From NCBI RefSeq assembly GCF_024623455.1, contig NZ_JANIPJ010000011.1, positions 124,001-188,000 on the forward strand: a stretch of 64,000 nucleotides of DNA. Reading direction: 5' to 3'. The stretch comes from Paenibacillus soyae. Its GTDB lineage: Bacteria; Bacillota; Bacilli; Paenibacillales; Paenibacillaceae. Below are positions 7,507 to 16,438 of the stretch, piece by piece. How positions within the stretch are numbered: the first letter of the stretch is position 1; the number at the start of each line of letters is the position of its first letter. The position numbers were made by a program, and so were the translations under genes. The notes under the pieces were generated by a model. That model saw only the letters and a program-made list of their open reading frames with translations, did no database searches and was not told the DNA's origin.

Positions 7507-9831
7507 ATGAAACGACATGTCTCTCATTATGAAGTTGTCGTGTGCGGAGGGGGATTAGCAGGCTTCAGTGCCGCCGTGGCCGCCGCTCGTCAAGGCTTGA
7601 ACACTTGTCTGATTCAGGATCGTCCGGTATTCGGCGGGAATTCGTCGTCGGAAATTCGCGTCACTCCGCATGGTGCTGCATGCTTTCACCCTTATGCCAG
7701 AGAAACGGGTATTATCTCGGAGCTTCTTATTGAAGAAAGGTATCGCAATCACGAGGTTGTGCTCGAGAACGGGTGGACGAATAGCGTATGGGATATGACC
7801 ATGTACGACCTTGCTATGCAAACGCCGAACCTTACTTTTCATATGAACACGACGGTCACTTCCGTTAAGACGGACGGGAAGAAGACCGTGCAATCCATTC
7901 TGGCGACAGTGTCCCATGCCGAGCTAGAGCTGGATATATCGGCCGACACGTTTATTGATTGTACGGGCGACGGCGTTATTGCCGATCTTGCGGGCTGTGA
8001 GTGGCGAATGGGGTCCGAAGGCCGCTCGGAGTTTGGGGAACCTCATGCGCCTGTAGAAGCGAGCATGGATACAATGGGGAACTCGATTCACTTCAAAGCG
8101 AAAGACATGGGACATCCGGTTCCGTTTAAGGCCCCCGAGTGGGCAGTAAAGTATGAGGATGCCTCCTTCTTCTATGAACAAGGCAGGAAGCCGTATGATA
8201 TCCGCGGCGGTTATTGGTGGATTGAGATCGGCGTTCCATGGCATACGATTCACGATGCCGAGGATATTCGTCATGAGTTGACGAGGCATGCCCTGGGCGT
8301 CTGGGATTGGGTGAAGAACAAGGATCCGGAAACACGGGAGCTTGCTCGGAATTATGCCTTGGATTGGCTCGGTCAAGTACCGGGAAAGCGGGAAAGCCGT
8401 CGCATTATGGGGCAGTATTTGATGACGGAGCATGACCCGATGAACAGGAAGGTATTCCGGGACGAAATTGCATTTGGGGGTTGGTTCCTTGATCTGCATA
8501 CCCCGGGAGGCTTGCTGGCGCCGACGAGTGAACTGCAAGCGGCACAAGGAAATGACAGCGAATATAGCGCAAAGAGCTACTGTGGTCCATATGGCATACC
8601 GCTGCGTATTTGCATCTCGAAGGATATGAATAATCTAATGATGGCTGGACGCAATGTCAGTGTCACGCATGCGGCGCTTGGTACAGTACGCGTAATGGCC
8701 ACAACTGCGCTCATGGGTCAAGCCGTTGGAACGGCTGCCGCGGTAGCTCGGGATAAGGGTCTTTCCCTTTCTGAGGTTGCCGAGCATGCATGCGAGGAGG
8801 TGCAGCAGAGGCTCCTGCGTGCAGGGTGCTTCTTGCCGAATGTATCGAATCGCGATCCGTTAGATGTTGCCTTGACCGCCACAGTTACAGCCAGCAGTGA
8901 GGCGAGCTTGCACGGAGTCGGTCCGGACAGTACATGGAGCGGTACATCGTCGTTGAAGAGCTGGGAGCTAACGAAACCCCGGAAGAATGCAGGATGTCTG
9001 GATCACCTCGAGCTGATTCATCCTCATCGATTGCATGTCAGAAAGGCGCAATGGATCGCGATTGGGAGCGATCGCCTCGATCGGATTGACGTGTGTGTGT
9101 CAAACTTGTCCGATACGGATCAAATGATGCAGGTTAGACTCGTTAAGACCGAGCATATTTGGGATTATCGCGTGGATACGGGAATAGAATTATTACAAGC
9201 ACAATTGCTGGTTGTACCAGGGTTGAAGCAATGGGTCTCTTGGGAGACGGGACTGGAGGGGCTGCATCCAAGCGGATATGTACGATTAGATATCCTGCCT
9301 AATCCACAACTGGCGTGGCATCCAGCGGGAACGATCGAACCCGGACATGTAGCGGGCAGGGATTTAGGCCATGGACAATTAAGAGGCGAGCATAGCAATT
9401 ATAGCTTCCGTGTAACACCCGCGCAGTCTTGTTACGGTCCAATGAATGTGATAACCGGAGTAACAAGGCCTTATGCCACCACGAACGTTTGGCGTTCCGA
9501 TCCCCTGCAGCCGCTGTCCCAATGGCTTCAATTGGAATGGACCGAATGCAAGAGGATAAGAGCGATAGAACTGACCTTCCCTGGGCACTTATTCGAAGAA
9601 TACCATTGCTACCCGCCGTTCTATGCGGATCCGCAGTGCGCGAAGGATTACTCCCTTCAGGCCTACGTGGATGGGACCTGGCAGACGATACATCGAGAAA
9701 CGGGGAATTATCAGCGATTACGGCAGCATGTCCTGCCGGAACCGGCAAAGACGACCAAGCTTCGCGTTGTCATTGAAGCTACGAACGGCGATCCATCGGC
9801 TGCGATATATGAAGTGCGTTGTTATGAATAA
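7507..9831 (+). CDS. FAD-dependent oxidoreductase with C-terminal beta domains
   Basis: 774-residue protein without signal peptide, hence cytoplasmic. Residues 8-40 form the FAD Rossmann motif (VVVCGGGLAGFSAAVAAARQG, then FGGNSSSEIR), typical of the FAD_oxidored family (PF12831 type). A second FAD contact lies near AGRNVSVTHAALGTVRVMAT. From about residue 450 on there are two beta-sandwich regions resembling discoidin or carbohydrate-binding modules. It begins at ATG 7507 behind AAAGGGG and is flanked by a sugar importer and a YesM/YesN system. The likely role is oxidation of an imported sugar or glycoside. No glycoside hydrolase accompanies it, which makes it the probable first catabolic step. 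The reaction is unproven. Confidence 0.85.
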   Translation: MKRHVSHYEVVVCGGGLAGFSAAVAAARQGLNTCLIQDRPVFGGNSSSEIRVTPHGAACFHPYARETGIISELLIEERYRNHEVVLENGWTNSVWDMTMYDLAMQTPNLTFHMNTTVTSVKTDGKKTVQSILATVSHAELELDISADTFIDCTGDGVIADLAGCEWRMGSEGRSEFGEPHAPVEASMDTMGNSIHFKAKDMGHPVPFKAPEWAVKYEDASFFYEQGRKPYDIRGGYWWIEIGVPWHTIHDAEDIRHELTRHALGVWDWVKNKDPETRELARNYALDWLGQVPGKRESRRIMGQYLMTEHDPMNRKVFRDEIAFGGWFLDLHTPGGLLAPTSELQAAQGNDSEYSAKSYCGPYGIPLRICISKDMNNLMMAGRNVSVTHAALGTVRVMATTALMGQAVGTAAAVARDKGLSLSEVAEHACEEVQQRLLRAGCFLPNVSNRDPLDVALTATVTASSEASLHGVGPDSTWSGTSSLKSWELTKPRKNAGCLDHLELIHPHRLHVRKAQWIAIGSDRLDRIDVCVSNLSDTDQMMQVRLVKTEHIWDYRVDTGIELLQAQLLVVPGLKQWVSWETGLEGLHPSGYVRLDILPNPQLAWHPAGTIEPGHVAGRDLGHGQLRGEHSNYSFRVTPAQSCYGPMNVITGVTRPYATTNVWRSDPLQPLSQWLQLEWTECKRIRAIELTFPGHLFEEYHCYPPFYADPQCAKDYSLQAYVDGTWQTIHRETGNYQRLRQHVLPEPAKTTKLRVVIEATNGDPSAAIYEVRCYE

Positions 9832-9872
9832 GAGGATGGGAATATAGATGAAGCAAGACTAGGAGACAAGTT

Positions 9873-11627
9873 ATGTTGAAGCAACTATTGCCAGCGACGC
9901 TGAAATATAAATTGTTTACCGCATTCATCCTTCTAATTATTGCTCCGCTCCTCCTCATCTCCCTCTACGGCTTCGGCAAGATCGAGGAGATGCTGGAGGA
10001 GGACAGCATTGAATCCAGCAAACGCCAGATCGCGGATATGCAGATGTCATTCATTGACCTGCTTGGCATGATATCCAAGTCGCAAATTTCGATGAGTCAG
10101 AACCCCTTGCTCGTCAGTCATCTGAAGGATTCTTCGGTCGATGGAGCGTTCAAGCGTAGACAGGAGATCGAGGAAACCATCAATAGCTATTCAAACAGCT
10201 TCTTCCTGTCTACTCCGCCCGTGTATATTACGCTGGTCAATCACTTTGGAGATGTTTACCACACGTATACGCCCGTTCTTCCGATAGACGGAGATGTACT
10301 GCTTGAAGAAGCGCGCAGCTTGGGGATTATGTCATCGCGTTCGTACAATGCTTGGATAGAAGAACCCAATTACTTGTATGAGCTGACACAGAGCTCAAAG
10401 CTGTTAACCATGGTTGCCGCATTCAAAAATGAAGACGGCAAGCCTTATGCCGTGGCGCGCCTTAGCGTTGACCACACCCAGTGGTTCAACTCGCTGACGA
10501 AGCGGCTTGCTGATGGCGAGCAGTTATATATCATCGACGCTGAGGGGCGGACGATCTTTCATAGCGATCAAACAATAGCGAACGATATTCCTCAAGGCTA
10601 TGTGCCTGCCTCTCTCAAGAACAATCAACCGCAAGTTAACATCGATCAATCCAATAGAGCGATCTATACGACAGCTTACCTCACCTCGTTGCAATGGACC
10701 ATTGTGAAGCGGGTACCTTTCCATATCGTGTACTCGGAAGCGTTATCCCTCCGCCAATCGTTCCTTTACGTATTCATTGCCGTTACAGCGATGTTTATCC
10801 TAGTGACGTTCTTAATCTCCTATACATTCACGAAGCCTGTGAGACTGTTACAGAAACAGATGAGAAATGTAACAAAGGATATTCGAAAGACTCGTCTGTC
10901 ACAGGATGGCCTCAGAGGAGAAATGCTGGATTTGGCCGTCAGCTTCAATCACATGATTGTTGATCTGAATGAAATGGTCTATAAGCTGAAAGCGGAGGAG
11001 AGGATGAAGGAATCCATACGCTTTCAAGTGCTTCATTCTCAGATGAATCCCCATTTTCTGCTCAATACCCTAAATATTCTAAAGAGTCAAGCTGTGATTC
11101 AGCAGGACGATACCTCCTTTCAGATCTGTGTTGCATTAGGGAAGCTGTTAGAAACGTGCTTGAATGTGGAGGTCGATTTAATCCGGCTGGAAGAAGAATT
11201 GGACATGGTTCAAGCATACGTCAGCATCCAAAACTTCCGATTTGCGGACCGATTCGCGGTCGTTGTCGAGAGGAGTGATGAGCTGCAATACGCCCTTGTA
11301 CCGAAGCTTACCTTGCAGCCGCTTGTGGAGAACGCGATCGTTCATGGCTTCTCCCGCTCAAAGGAGAAGGGGCATATCTCAATCCGGGTATATACCGAAC
11401 AGGACTCGCTTGTAATTCGCATACGGGATGACGGCATCGGGTTAGAGAAGGCAGCCGAACGAAAGCTTCCTCGCAAACGCCAGGGCATAGGTATCGTCAA
11501 TATTCAGGAGCGTCTCACGATCCTATTCAAGCAAGAAGCTTCCCTAACGGTTATGCCGGTAGAGGGGGGCACGGAGGCCTGTCTTCGAATGCCGCTGCTT
11601 GTTGCGAAACCTTATGAAGGGAGCTGA
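9873..11627 (+). CDS. YesM-type sensor histidine kinase
   Basis: 584-residue membrane kinase. An N-terminal membrane segment (LFTAFILLIIAPLLLISLY) is followed by an extracytoplasmic cache-like sensor of about 250 residues and a second membrane segment (FLYVFIAVTAMFILVTFLISY). HAMP comes next, then the His_kinase core with phospho-His in HSQMNPHFLLNTLN. The HATPase carries LQPLVENAIVHGF and DDGIGL. The start is ATG 9873 behind AGGAGA. It is directly followed by its response regulator at 11628. YesM/YesN pairs beside sugar importers usually sense an external oligosaccharide and switch on the local operon. Confidence 0.92.
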   Translation: MLKQLLPATLKYKLFTAFILLIIAPLLLISLYGFGKIEEMLEEDSIESSKRQIADMQMSFIDLLGMISKSQISMSQNPLLVSHLKDSSVDGAFKRRQEIEETINSYSNSFFLSTPPVYITLVNHFGDVYHTYTPVLPIDGDVLLEEARSLGIMSSRSYNAWIEEPNYLYELTQSSKLLTMVAAFKNEDGKPYAVARLSVDHTQWFNSLTKRLADGEQLYIIDAEGRTIFHSDQTIANDIPQGYVPASLKNNQPQVNIDQSNRAIYTTAYLTSLQWTIVKRVPFHIVYSEALSLRQSFLYVFIAVTAMFILVTFLISYTFTKPVRLLQKQMRNVTKDIRKTRLSQDGLRGEMLDLAVSFNHMIVDLNEMVYKLKAEERMKESIRFQVLHSQMNPHFLLNTLNILKSQAVIQQDDTSFQICVALGKLLETCLNVEVDLIRLEEELDMVQAYVSIQNFRFADRFAVVVERSDELQYALVPKLTLQPLVENAIVHGFSRSKEKGHISIRVYTEQDSLVIRIRDDGIGLEKAAERKLPRKRQGIGIVNIQERLTILFKQEASLTVMPVEGGTEACLRMPLLVAKPYEGS

Positions 11628-12404
11628 ATGATGGTGTGGAAGGTCATATTGGTCGAAGACGAACCCCGAGCGCTTGAATTGATCAAGCATTTGATCGTCT
11701 GGGAGCAGTACGGCTTCACTATTGTGGGTGCATTCGAAGACGGAGCGGAAGCATTAGACGAGTTGGAGCTATTGAAGCCAGACCTCATCATAAGCGATAT
11801 TATGATGCCGATGATGACAGGCTTAGACCTTCTTATTCAAGTGAGAGAGAGGGAGATGGACTGCAAGTTTGTGATGCTTACTTGCATGACTGATTTTGAA
11901 TTCGCGCAACAGGCATTGGAATTCGGCGCATCGGGCTACTTGCTCAAACTTTCGCTAGATCCAACCGCATTAACGAAGATGCTGGAGAAGGTGAGCAAGG
12001 AGTTATCCGCACAATATAAAGTCAAGCGCTTGGAGTATTTAACGGACGGAGACAAGCAGACTTTTGCATCGGAAAGCCATAACGCTTTGACCGATCATCA
12101 TGTAGTAAACGGGATGATTCAGCATATCATCGAACATTATTCGGAAGATATTACATTGGATCATCTAGCGAAGAAGGCGAACATGGATGCAAGCTATGTG
12201 AGTGATCTGTTTAAGAAGAAAACGGGCCAGACCATGACTCAATTCCTACAAAGAATCCGTGTGGAAGCATCCATTCGGTATTTAATCGATACTCGCTTGA
12301 CGATCCAGCAGATCGCTGAAAAATGCGGCTTTGCCAATGATAATTATTACATCAAGGTGTTTAAGCAGTGGACCGGGAAGACGCCCGGTAAGTTTAGACA
12401 TTAA
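11628..12404 (+). CDS. YesN-type response regulator, AraC output
   Basis: 258-residue response regulator. The receiver domain (residues 5-115) has VEDEP, phospho-acceptor Asp in DLIISDIMMP, and a Lys in GYLLKL. The usual SGYxDF segment reads TCMTDF here. The C-terminal AraC DNA-binding part holds two HTHs (LAKKANMDASYVSDLFK and IAEKCGFANDNYYIKVFKQ). It is shorter than most YesN proteins (500 residues or more) because there is no long linker region. Its ATG follows the kinase stop directly. The probable targets are this sugar operon and the beta-helix gene downstream. Confidence 0.92.
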   Translation: MMVWKVILVEDEPRALELIKHLIVWEQYGFTIVGAFEDGAEALDELELLKPDLIISDIMMPMMTGLDLLIQVREREMDCKFVMLTCMTDFEFAQQALEFGASGYLLKLSLDPTALTKMLEKVSKELSAQYKVKRLEYLTDGDKQTFASESHNALTDHHVVNGMIQHIIEHYSEDITLDHLAKKANMDASYVSDLFKKKTGQTMTQFLQRIRVEASIRYLIDTRLTIQQIAEKCGFANDNYYIKVFKQWTGKTPGKFRH

Positions 12405-12446
12405 CATGGTGGAGGTATTCCTTTGGCGATTAGAATACAAGCAAAC

Positions 12447-12462
12447 ATGTAAGCGCTGACAT
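12447..12462 (+). promoter_or_regulatory. Catabolite-responsive element (cre)
   Basis: ATGTAAGCGCTGACAT matches the full consensus WTGNAANCGNWNNCAW at every position. It lies 80 bases before the secreted beta-helix gene and just after the response regulator, so CcpA probably represses the secreted protein when a better carbon source is present. Confidence 0.75.
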
Positions 12463-12541
12463 TTTATGCAGTCGAGCAGCGATACAATGTCAAGCCCCTA
12501 CATGCAGAAGGATTTCATAAGCATACAGGGAGGATAATGTT

Positions 12542-14485
12542 ATGAATAATTTATTCAGAATGTTGTCGGCTGCCGCGGTAGGGTGCTTGTTCATTCTTAC
12601 ATCAATTAGCAGTGTCTTTGCCTTTGATTATGGAAGCATCGATTCAAATCGATTGCCTCCAGCAGGCTGGGAGGATGTGCAATGGGTCGATCCAGGCGGA
12701 TGGATGACCATCAATGTAACGGAGAACGGGCTCCCTGCTAACGATTCTTCGGTCGATGCCAGTCAGAAGATCATAGACATCCTTAACGGCAGTTCAGGCA
12801 GAAGAATCCTTTACTTCCCGCAAGGCGTGTATTATCTTGAAACCAATCTATTGCTGAATGCCAATTTGATTTCTGGAGATTTAATTATTAAAGGCGATGG
12901 TTCAGATAAAACCGAGCTAGTCATTACGGCTCCCGGCGCAGCCAATGCGGAAATTAAATTTGAAGGAAACAAAGAGGGTTTACCCATCGCTGTTTCAGGA
13001 TCGCCCGCTGCAGGGGATCAAACGATCACGGTTTCAGACGCGAGCACATTGAATGCAGGGGATTTCATCCAATTGTATGCGGATCAAGCTCCTCTTGAAA
13101 GCGGGGGCTGGGCTTGGGGAAACAACATTTATGGACAGATATTCAAAATCATATCCAAGTCGAGTAACACGTTAACCTTGGATATGAAGATGGGTCTTCC
13201 CTACCCTTCTTCCTATGTACCCATGGTTCAAAAGCTTAACATGCTGGAAAATGTAGGCGTTGAAAATATTAAGATCTATCGTTCGGAAATGCCGACGACA
13301 TACGGCAAGAGCAACATTAGATTTCATCATGTATACAATGCCTATGTAAAGGATATTGAATCGGAACGAGCGGAGATGAATCATATCTATGTGAGCACAA
13401 GCAAAAAGGTGGTCATAGAGAGAAACAAATTACACGAAAGCCTCTATATCCAATATAGCTATGGATATGGTGTCAACTTAGGCATGGGGACAACGGGAAG
13501 CAGGGTGACGGATAATAAATTATGGAACTTAAGACATCAGATTATCCTGCAATCAGGGGCTAACCATAATGTCGTGAGCTACAATTCCGTTGAGGAGACC
13601 TATCAATCATATAATGATGTTGCCCTTCATGCTACGTACGCCTATATGAACCTCTTTGAAGGAAACAGGTTTCAGGAGGGTTATGCCGATACTTCGAAGG
13701 ATGCCCCTGGATCCATTGTCGAAGGGCAGACAGGGCCCGGTAATACATGGTTTAGGAACAATGCTTTATCTTATGTAGGATCCATTCAAAGCAATACCGA
13801 AAAGCAAAATATAATTGGGAATTATCTAGGCTCGATCAGCAGCGGCGGCTCGGATCACTACATCGGTGCCAATAAACGAAGAGATGGAACCATCCTGTGG
13901 GGAGTGCTCAGCAGCGAATCGGCCCTGCCAAGCTCTCTCTATCTGGAGAGCAAGCCCGTTTTCTTCGACAGCAAGCCTTGGCCGATATTCGGACCTGGCG
14001 CAGACGCATACTGGGGGGAATTTAATACCTTGCAGGCTACGGACAGATTGAAGTCTGCCGGCCACATTATAGTCGATAATAACCGTCCGGGGGATACCGG
14101 TTCATGGGGGACTTGGACAACAAGTACATGGGGGACTCAAAAATACGGCTCCAATTACGTCCATGACGGAAATGATCATTCGGCGATCAGATGGTTTAGT
14201 TTTAAGCCACAGCTTGAGAATGCAAGCTATGCCGTGTATGTATGGTGGACCGAAAGCACGAACAGGGCAACGAATGCGGTGGTTATTACCAAACACGGCG
14301 GAACGCGAGAGTACACGACAGTCAATCAGCAGATCAATGGCGGGCAATGGGTTTATATCGGCACCTATGCTTTTACAAGCGAGAAAAGCGATAATAATGC
14401 CGTGTACATCAAAAATCAGTTGGATGATGGTACATGGAGCAACGGATATGTTGTTGCGGACGCTGTGAAATTTGTGAAGCAATGA
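12542..14485 (+). CDS. Secreted right-handed beta-helix protein with golvesin-like domain
   Basis: 647-residue secreted protein. A signal peptide of about 28 residues (LSAAAVGCLFILTSISSVFA) precedes a region with parallel beta-helix character (RILYFPQGVYYLETNLLL, FHHVYNAYVKDIESE, VVIERNKLHES), resembling the pectate-lyase or GH55-type superfamily. From about residue 510 on is a golvesin/xanthan-lyase-type beta module (IIVDNNRPGDTGSW, WFSFKPQLENASYAVYVWW). Start ATG 12542 is 8 bases behind GGGAGG. A perfect cre lies upstream and a terminator follows. The likely role is extracellular binding or cleavage of a polysaccharide for the adjacent importer; no catalytic residues could be assigned. Confidence 0.82.
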   Translation: MNNLFRMLSAAAVGCLFILTSISSVFAFDYGSIDSNRLPPAGWEDVQWVDPGGWMTINVTENGLPANDSSVDASQKIIDILNGSSGRRILYFPQGVYYLETNLLLNANLISGDLIIKGDGSDKTELVITAPGAANAEIKFEGNKEGLPIAVSGSPAAGDQTITVSDASTLNAGDFIQLYADQAPLESGGWAWGNNIYGQIFKIISKSSNTLTLDMKMGLPYPSSYVPMVQKLNMLENVGVENIKIYRSEMPTTYGKSNIRFHHVYNAYVKDIESERAEMNHIYVSTSKKVVIERNKLHESLYIQYSYGYGVNLGMGTTGSRVTDNKLWNLRHQIILQSGANHNVVSYNSVEETYQSYNDVALHATYAYMNLFEGNRFQEGYADTSKDAPGSIVEGQTGPGNTWFRNNALSYVGSIQSNTEKQNIIGNYLGSISSGGSDHYIGANKRRDGTILWGVLSSESALPSSLYLESKPVFFDSKPWPIFGPGADAYWGEFNTLQATDRLKSAGHIIVDNNRPGDTGSWGTWTTSTWGTQKYGSNYVHDGNDHSAIRWFSFKPQLENASYAVYVWWTESTNRATNAVVITKHGGTREYTTVNQQINGGQWVYIGTYAFTSEKSDNNAVYIKNQLDDGTWSNGYVVADAVKFVKQ

Positions 14486-14496
14486 TACGATGCAAG

Positions 14497-14526
14497 AAGG
14501 GCTATCCCGCAAAAAGGATAGCCCTT
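14497..14526. terminator. Terminator hairpin after the beta-helix gene
   Basis: AAGGGCTATCC (14497-14507) pairs with GGATAGCCCTT (14516-14526) over an 8-base loop. The T-tail is weak on the plus strand, but the site closes the sugar locus. It may also serve the opposite strand, since the SDR gene converges here. Confidence 0.65.
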
Positions 14527-14621
14527 AATATTGCCGTTACAGACATTACGGTGAACGCACTCCAAGTAAGGCGATCATCCGCAACAAGCCGCCTAAACCT
14601 CTCTCCGTTTTATTAGTCTCC

Positions 14622-15419
14622 TTAGTATGCTTTGGGGCGTGAAATGCGTTCCATGATCAAAGCTACTCTGCGTCGGGGAAGAAAACGGCTCAGCTGTGCC
14701 GCCATGTAATTGTTGCGCCCGTCGATGATATAGCTGCTGCCTCTATCGATTCCACGAAATCCGGCTTGAACTACGCTCTCCGGGGTGGACATCGCGCTGC
14801 CCGCCGCCATGTCCCTGTTGCCGACAGCATCGAAAAAACCCGTATCCGTCGCACCAGGGCATAGGGCAAGTACGCGGACACCGCGTCCGCGGGTCTCCGC
14901 CCATAGCGCCTCTGAGAAAGATAACACGAATGCTTTGGTAGCTCCGTAAACAGCCGAATAGGCGCAAGGCGCAAACGCGGCCATTGAAGCCACGTTTACA
15001 ACGATGCCGTCCTTGCGCCCCAGCATGCCGGGCAGAAAGTGATGCGTCAGGTCGACAAGCGCGGCGACGTTCAACATAATCTCTTTCTGCTCTCGCTCCG
15101 GATCTATATCCGCGAAGCGGCCGTACGTGCCGAACCCTGCGTTGTTGATGAGAATATCGACCGCAAGACCGAGATCGCCTATGGCTTGGGCTAGTTGGCG
15201 CGGGGCACCTGCTTGGGACAAATCGCTCGGCAGAGCATATGCCTGCACGCCGTGCTTGCGTTTGATTTCGTCGGCCAACGTTTCCAGCTTATCTTGTGAA
15301 CGTGCGGTCAGTACGACATGGCAGCCTCGAGCAGCAAGCTCTTTGGCATACGCCTCGCCAATCCCGGAGGAAGCGCCGGTGACCATAGCCAGCTTGCCTT
15401 GATAAGGATAGGAATTCAT
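14622..15419 (-). CDS. SDR family oxidoreductase (DltE-like)
   Basis: 265-residue SDR of the YqjQ/DltE branch. It has TGASSGIG at residues 14-21, NNAG near 92, a catalytic S in VASMAAF, and YGATK as YxxxK. The C-terminal tail LSRFLPRRRVALIMERISRP is typical of this group. The start is ATG 15419, with AAGGGGG seven bases upstream. That ribosome binding site lies inside the right arm of an inverted repeat (15425-15475). It is the next gene after the MmyB regulator on the same strand (94 bases apart) and is probably its target. The substrate is unknown. Confidence 0.9.
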   Translation of the reverse strand: MNSYPYQGKLAMVTGASSGIGEAYAKELAARGCHVVLTARSQDKLETLADEIKRKHGVQAYALPSDLSQAGAPRQLAQAIGDLGLAVDILINNAGFGTYGRFADIDPEREQKEIMLNVAALVDLTHHFLPGMLGRKDGIVVNVASMAAFAPCAYSAVYGATKAFVLSFSEALWAETRGRGVRVLALCPGATDTGFFDAVGNRDMAAGSAMSTPESVVQAGFRGIDRGSSYIIDGRNNYMAAQLSRFLPRRRVALIMERISRPKAY

Positions 15420-15424
15420 GAAAC

Positions 15425-15475
15425 AGCCCCCTTGTCGTTGAAGTTGTCTTGATCATACCAACGACAGGAGGGGCT
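15425..15475 (-). promoter_or_regulatory. Inverted repeat covering the SDR ribosome binding site
   Basis: TGTCGTTG (15433-15440) and CAACGACA (15459-15466) pair perfectly. Outer arms AGCCCC (15425-15430) and GGGGCT (15470-15475) extend the stem with a 2-3 base bulge. In the SDR mRNA the 3' arm contains the AAGGGGG Shine-Dalgarno, so a hairpin would hide it. As DNA it could equally be an operator of the upstream MmyB regulator. Confidence 0.55.
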
Positions 15476-15513
15476 AACCACAGTGTCTCCATACTAGTAA
15501 TCGGACTAACAGG

Positions 15514-16377
15514 CTAAGCTTGCGATGACCATTCGGAGTCTTGCGTTAGCATCAGCGCGAGTCTCTCCTCCGTGCCTGTACCAGGCGTCGGAACGAGAAA
15601 GCACCAGTGCAGTCCAGGGTCATTGTCGATGGCGGCGGCGCAATGGATCGTGAACTCCAGCTTCTGTCCGTCCGGAAGGAGATAATGGACCGGGACAGAG
15701 CTTTTTTGCCGAATTTCATGCCACTCCCAAAAACGTAAGAAGTCCTCGCTGTTCCGTCTCAAAAGCTCGAATCGTTCCATGTACATCGGGTTGTCTTTGT
15801 TATGCTCGAAGCCTGCCCGAATTAATGCTGTCATGTAACGGGCAAACTCTTCCCAATTCACAAGTCTTTTCGGGTACTCCGGATCTAGAAACAGCAGCGT
15901 CACCATATTTCGTTCACCTTCCGGCAGGCGACCGAAATCCGCAATAACGAGCTCTGCCCCCCGATTCCAAACGATCATATCGGCAACTTCATTCGCGATG
16001 AAAGAAGGATAACGCAATTGATCCACAAGGTTTTGCAGAAATACGGCGTCGGGTTTTTCTGGCTTCGGTGCCATACTAGAACGGACCGGATCGGGTGCGG
16101 CCAGATCGAATAAGTGCTTCCGCTCGTCCTCGTCCAGCCGCAGCGCTTGGCTAATTTGGGACAACACATCAGGGGAAGGATTCTTCTCTCGGCCCTGCTC
16201 CAGCCAGGTATAGTAAGTTACACTGACATTGGCAAGATAGGCGACTTCCTCCCTTCGAAGCCCAGGGGTACGCCTTCGGCCGGGGAATGGCTTGATTCCC
16301 ACTTCTTCAGGCTGAAGCCGATATCGGCGCGTTTTGATAAATTCGCCTAATGCGGATGAGAAACGTCGGCTCTCCAT
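15514..16377 (-). CDS. XRE-HTH regulator with MmyB-like ligand domain
   Basis: 287-residue regulator of the same family as the genes at 2741 and 39297. The N-terminal HTH spans about residues 8-78 (GRRRTPGLRREEVAYLANVS, YYTWLEQGRE). The MmyB-like sensor follows (MIVWNRGAE, RNMVTLLFLDPEY, RFWEWHEI). I set the start at ATG 16377, ten bases behind GGGAGG, the same geometry as the gene at 2741. A longer reading frame to 16479 would overlap the helicase stop and has no family match. The SDR at 14622 follows on the same strand. Confidence 0.88.
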   Translation of the reverse strand: MESRRFSSALGEFIKTRRYRLQPEEVGIKPFPGRRRTPGLRREEVAYLANVSVTYYTWLEQGREKNPSPDVLSQISQALRLDEDERKHLFDLAAPDPVRSSMAPKPEKPDAVFLQNLVDQLRYPSFIANEVADMIVWNRGAELVIADFGRLPEGERNMVTLLFLDPEYPKRLVNWEEFARYMTALIRAGFEHNKDNPMYMERFELLRRNSEDFLRFWEWHEIRQKSSVPVHYLLPDGQKLEFTIHCAAAIDNDPGLHWCFLVPTPGTGTEERLALMLTQDSEWSSQA

Positions 16378-16407
16378 ATCACTCATACCTCCCTTATTCG
16401 GCATTCG

Positions 16408-16424
16408 GTATACATGGAGTATAC
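16408..16424. promoter_or_regulatory. Inverted repeat GTATAC-N5-GTATAC
   Basis: Two GTATAC hexamers (16408-16413 and 16419-16424), each itself palindromic, are separated by 5 bases, ending 31 bases before the MmyB start and just after the helicase stop. It is a good operator candidate for autoregulation. Confidence 0.45.
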
Positions 16425-16438
16425 TCGTTGACCTCATA

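Noticed and set aside
15490..15505. Shared ACTAGT words near MmyB and other genes
   Set aside because: A 6-base word occurring a few times is within chance and the flanking sequence is not conserved.
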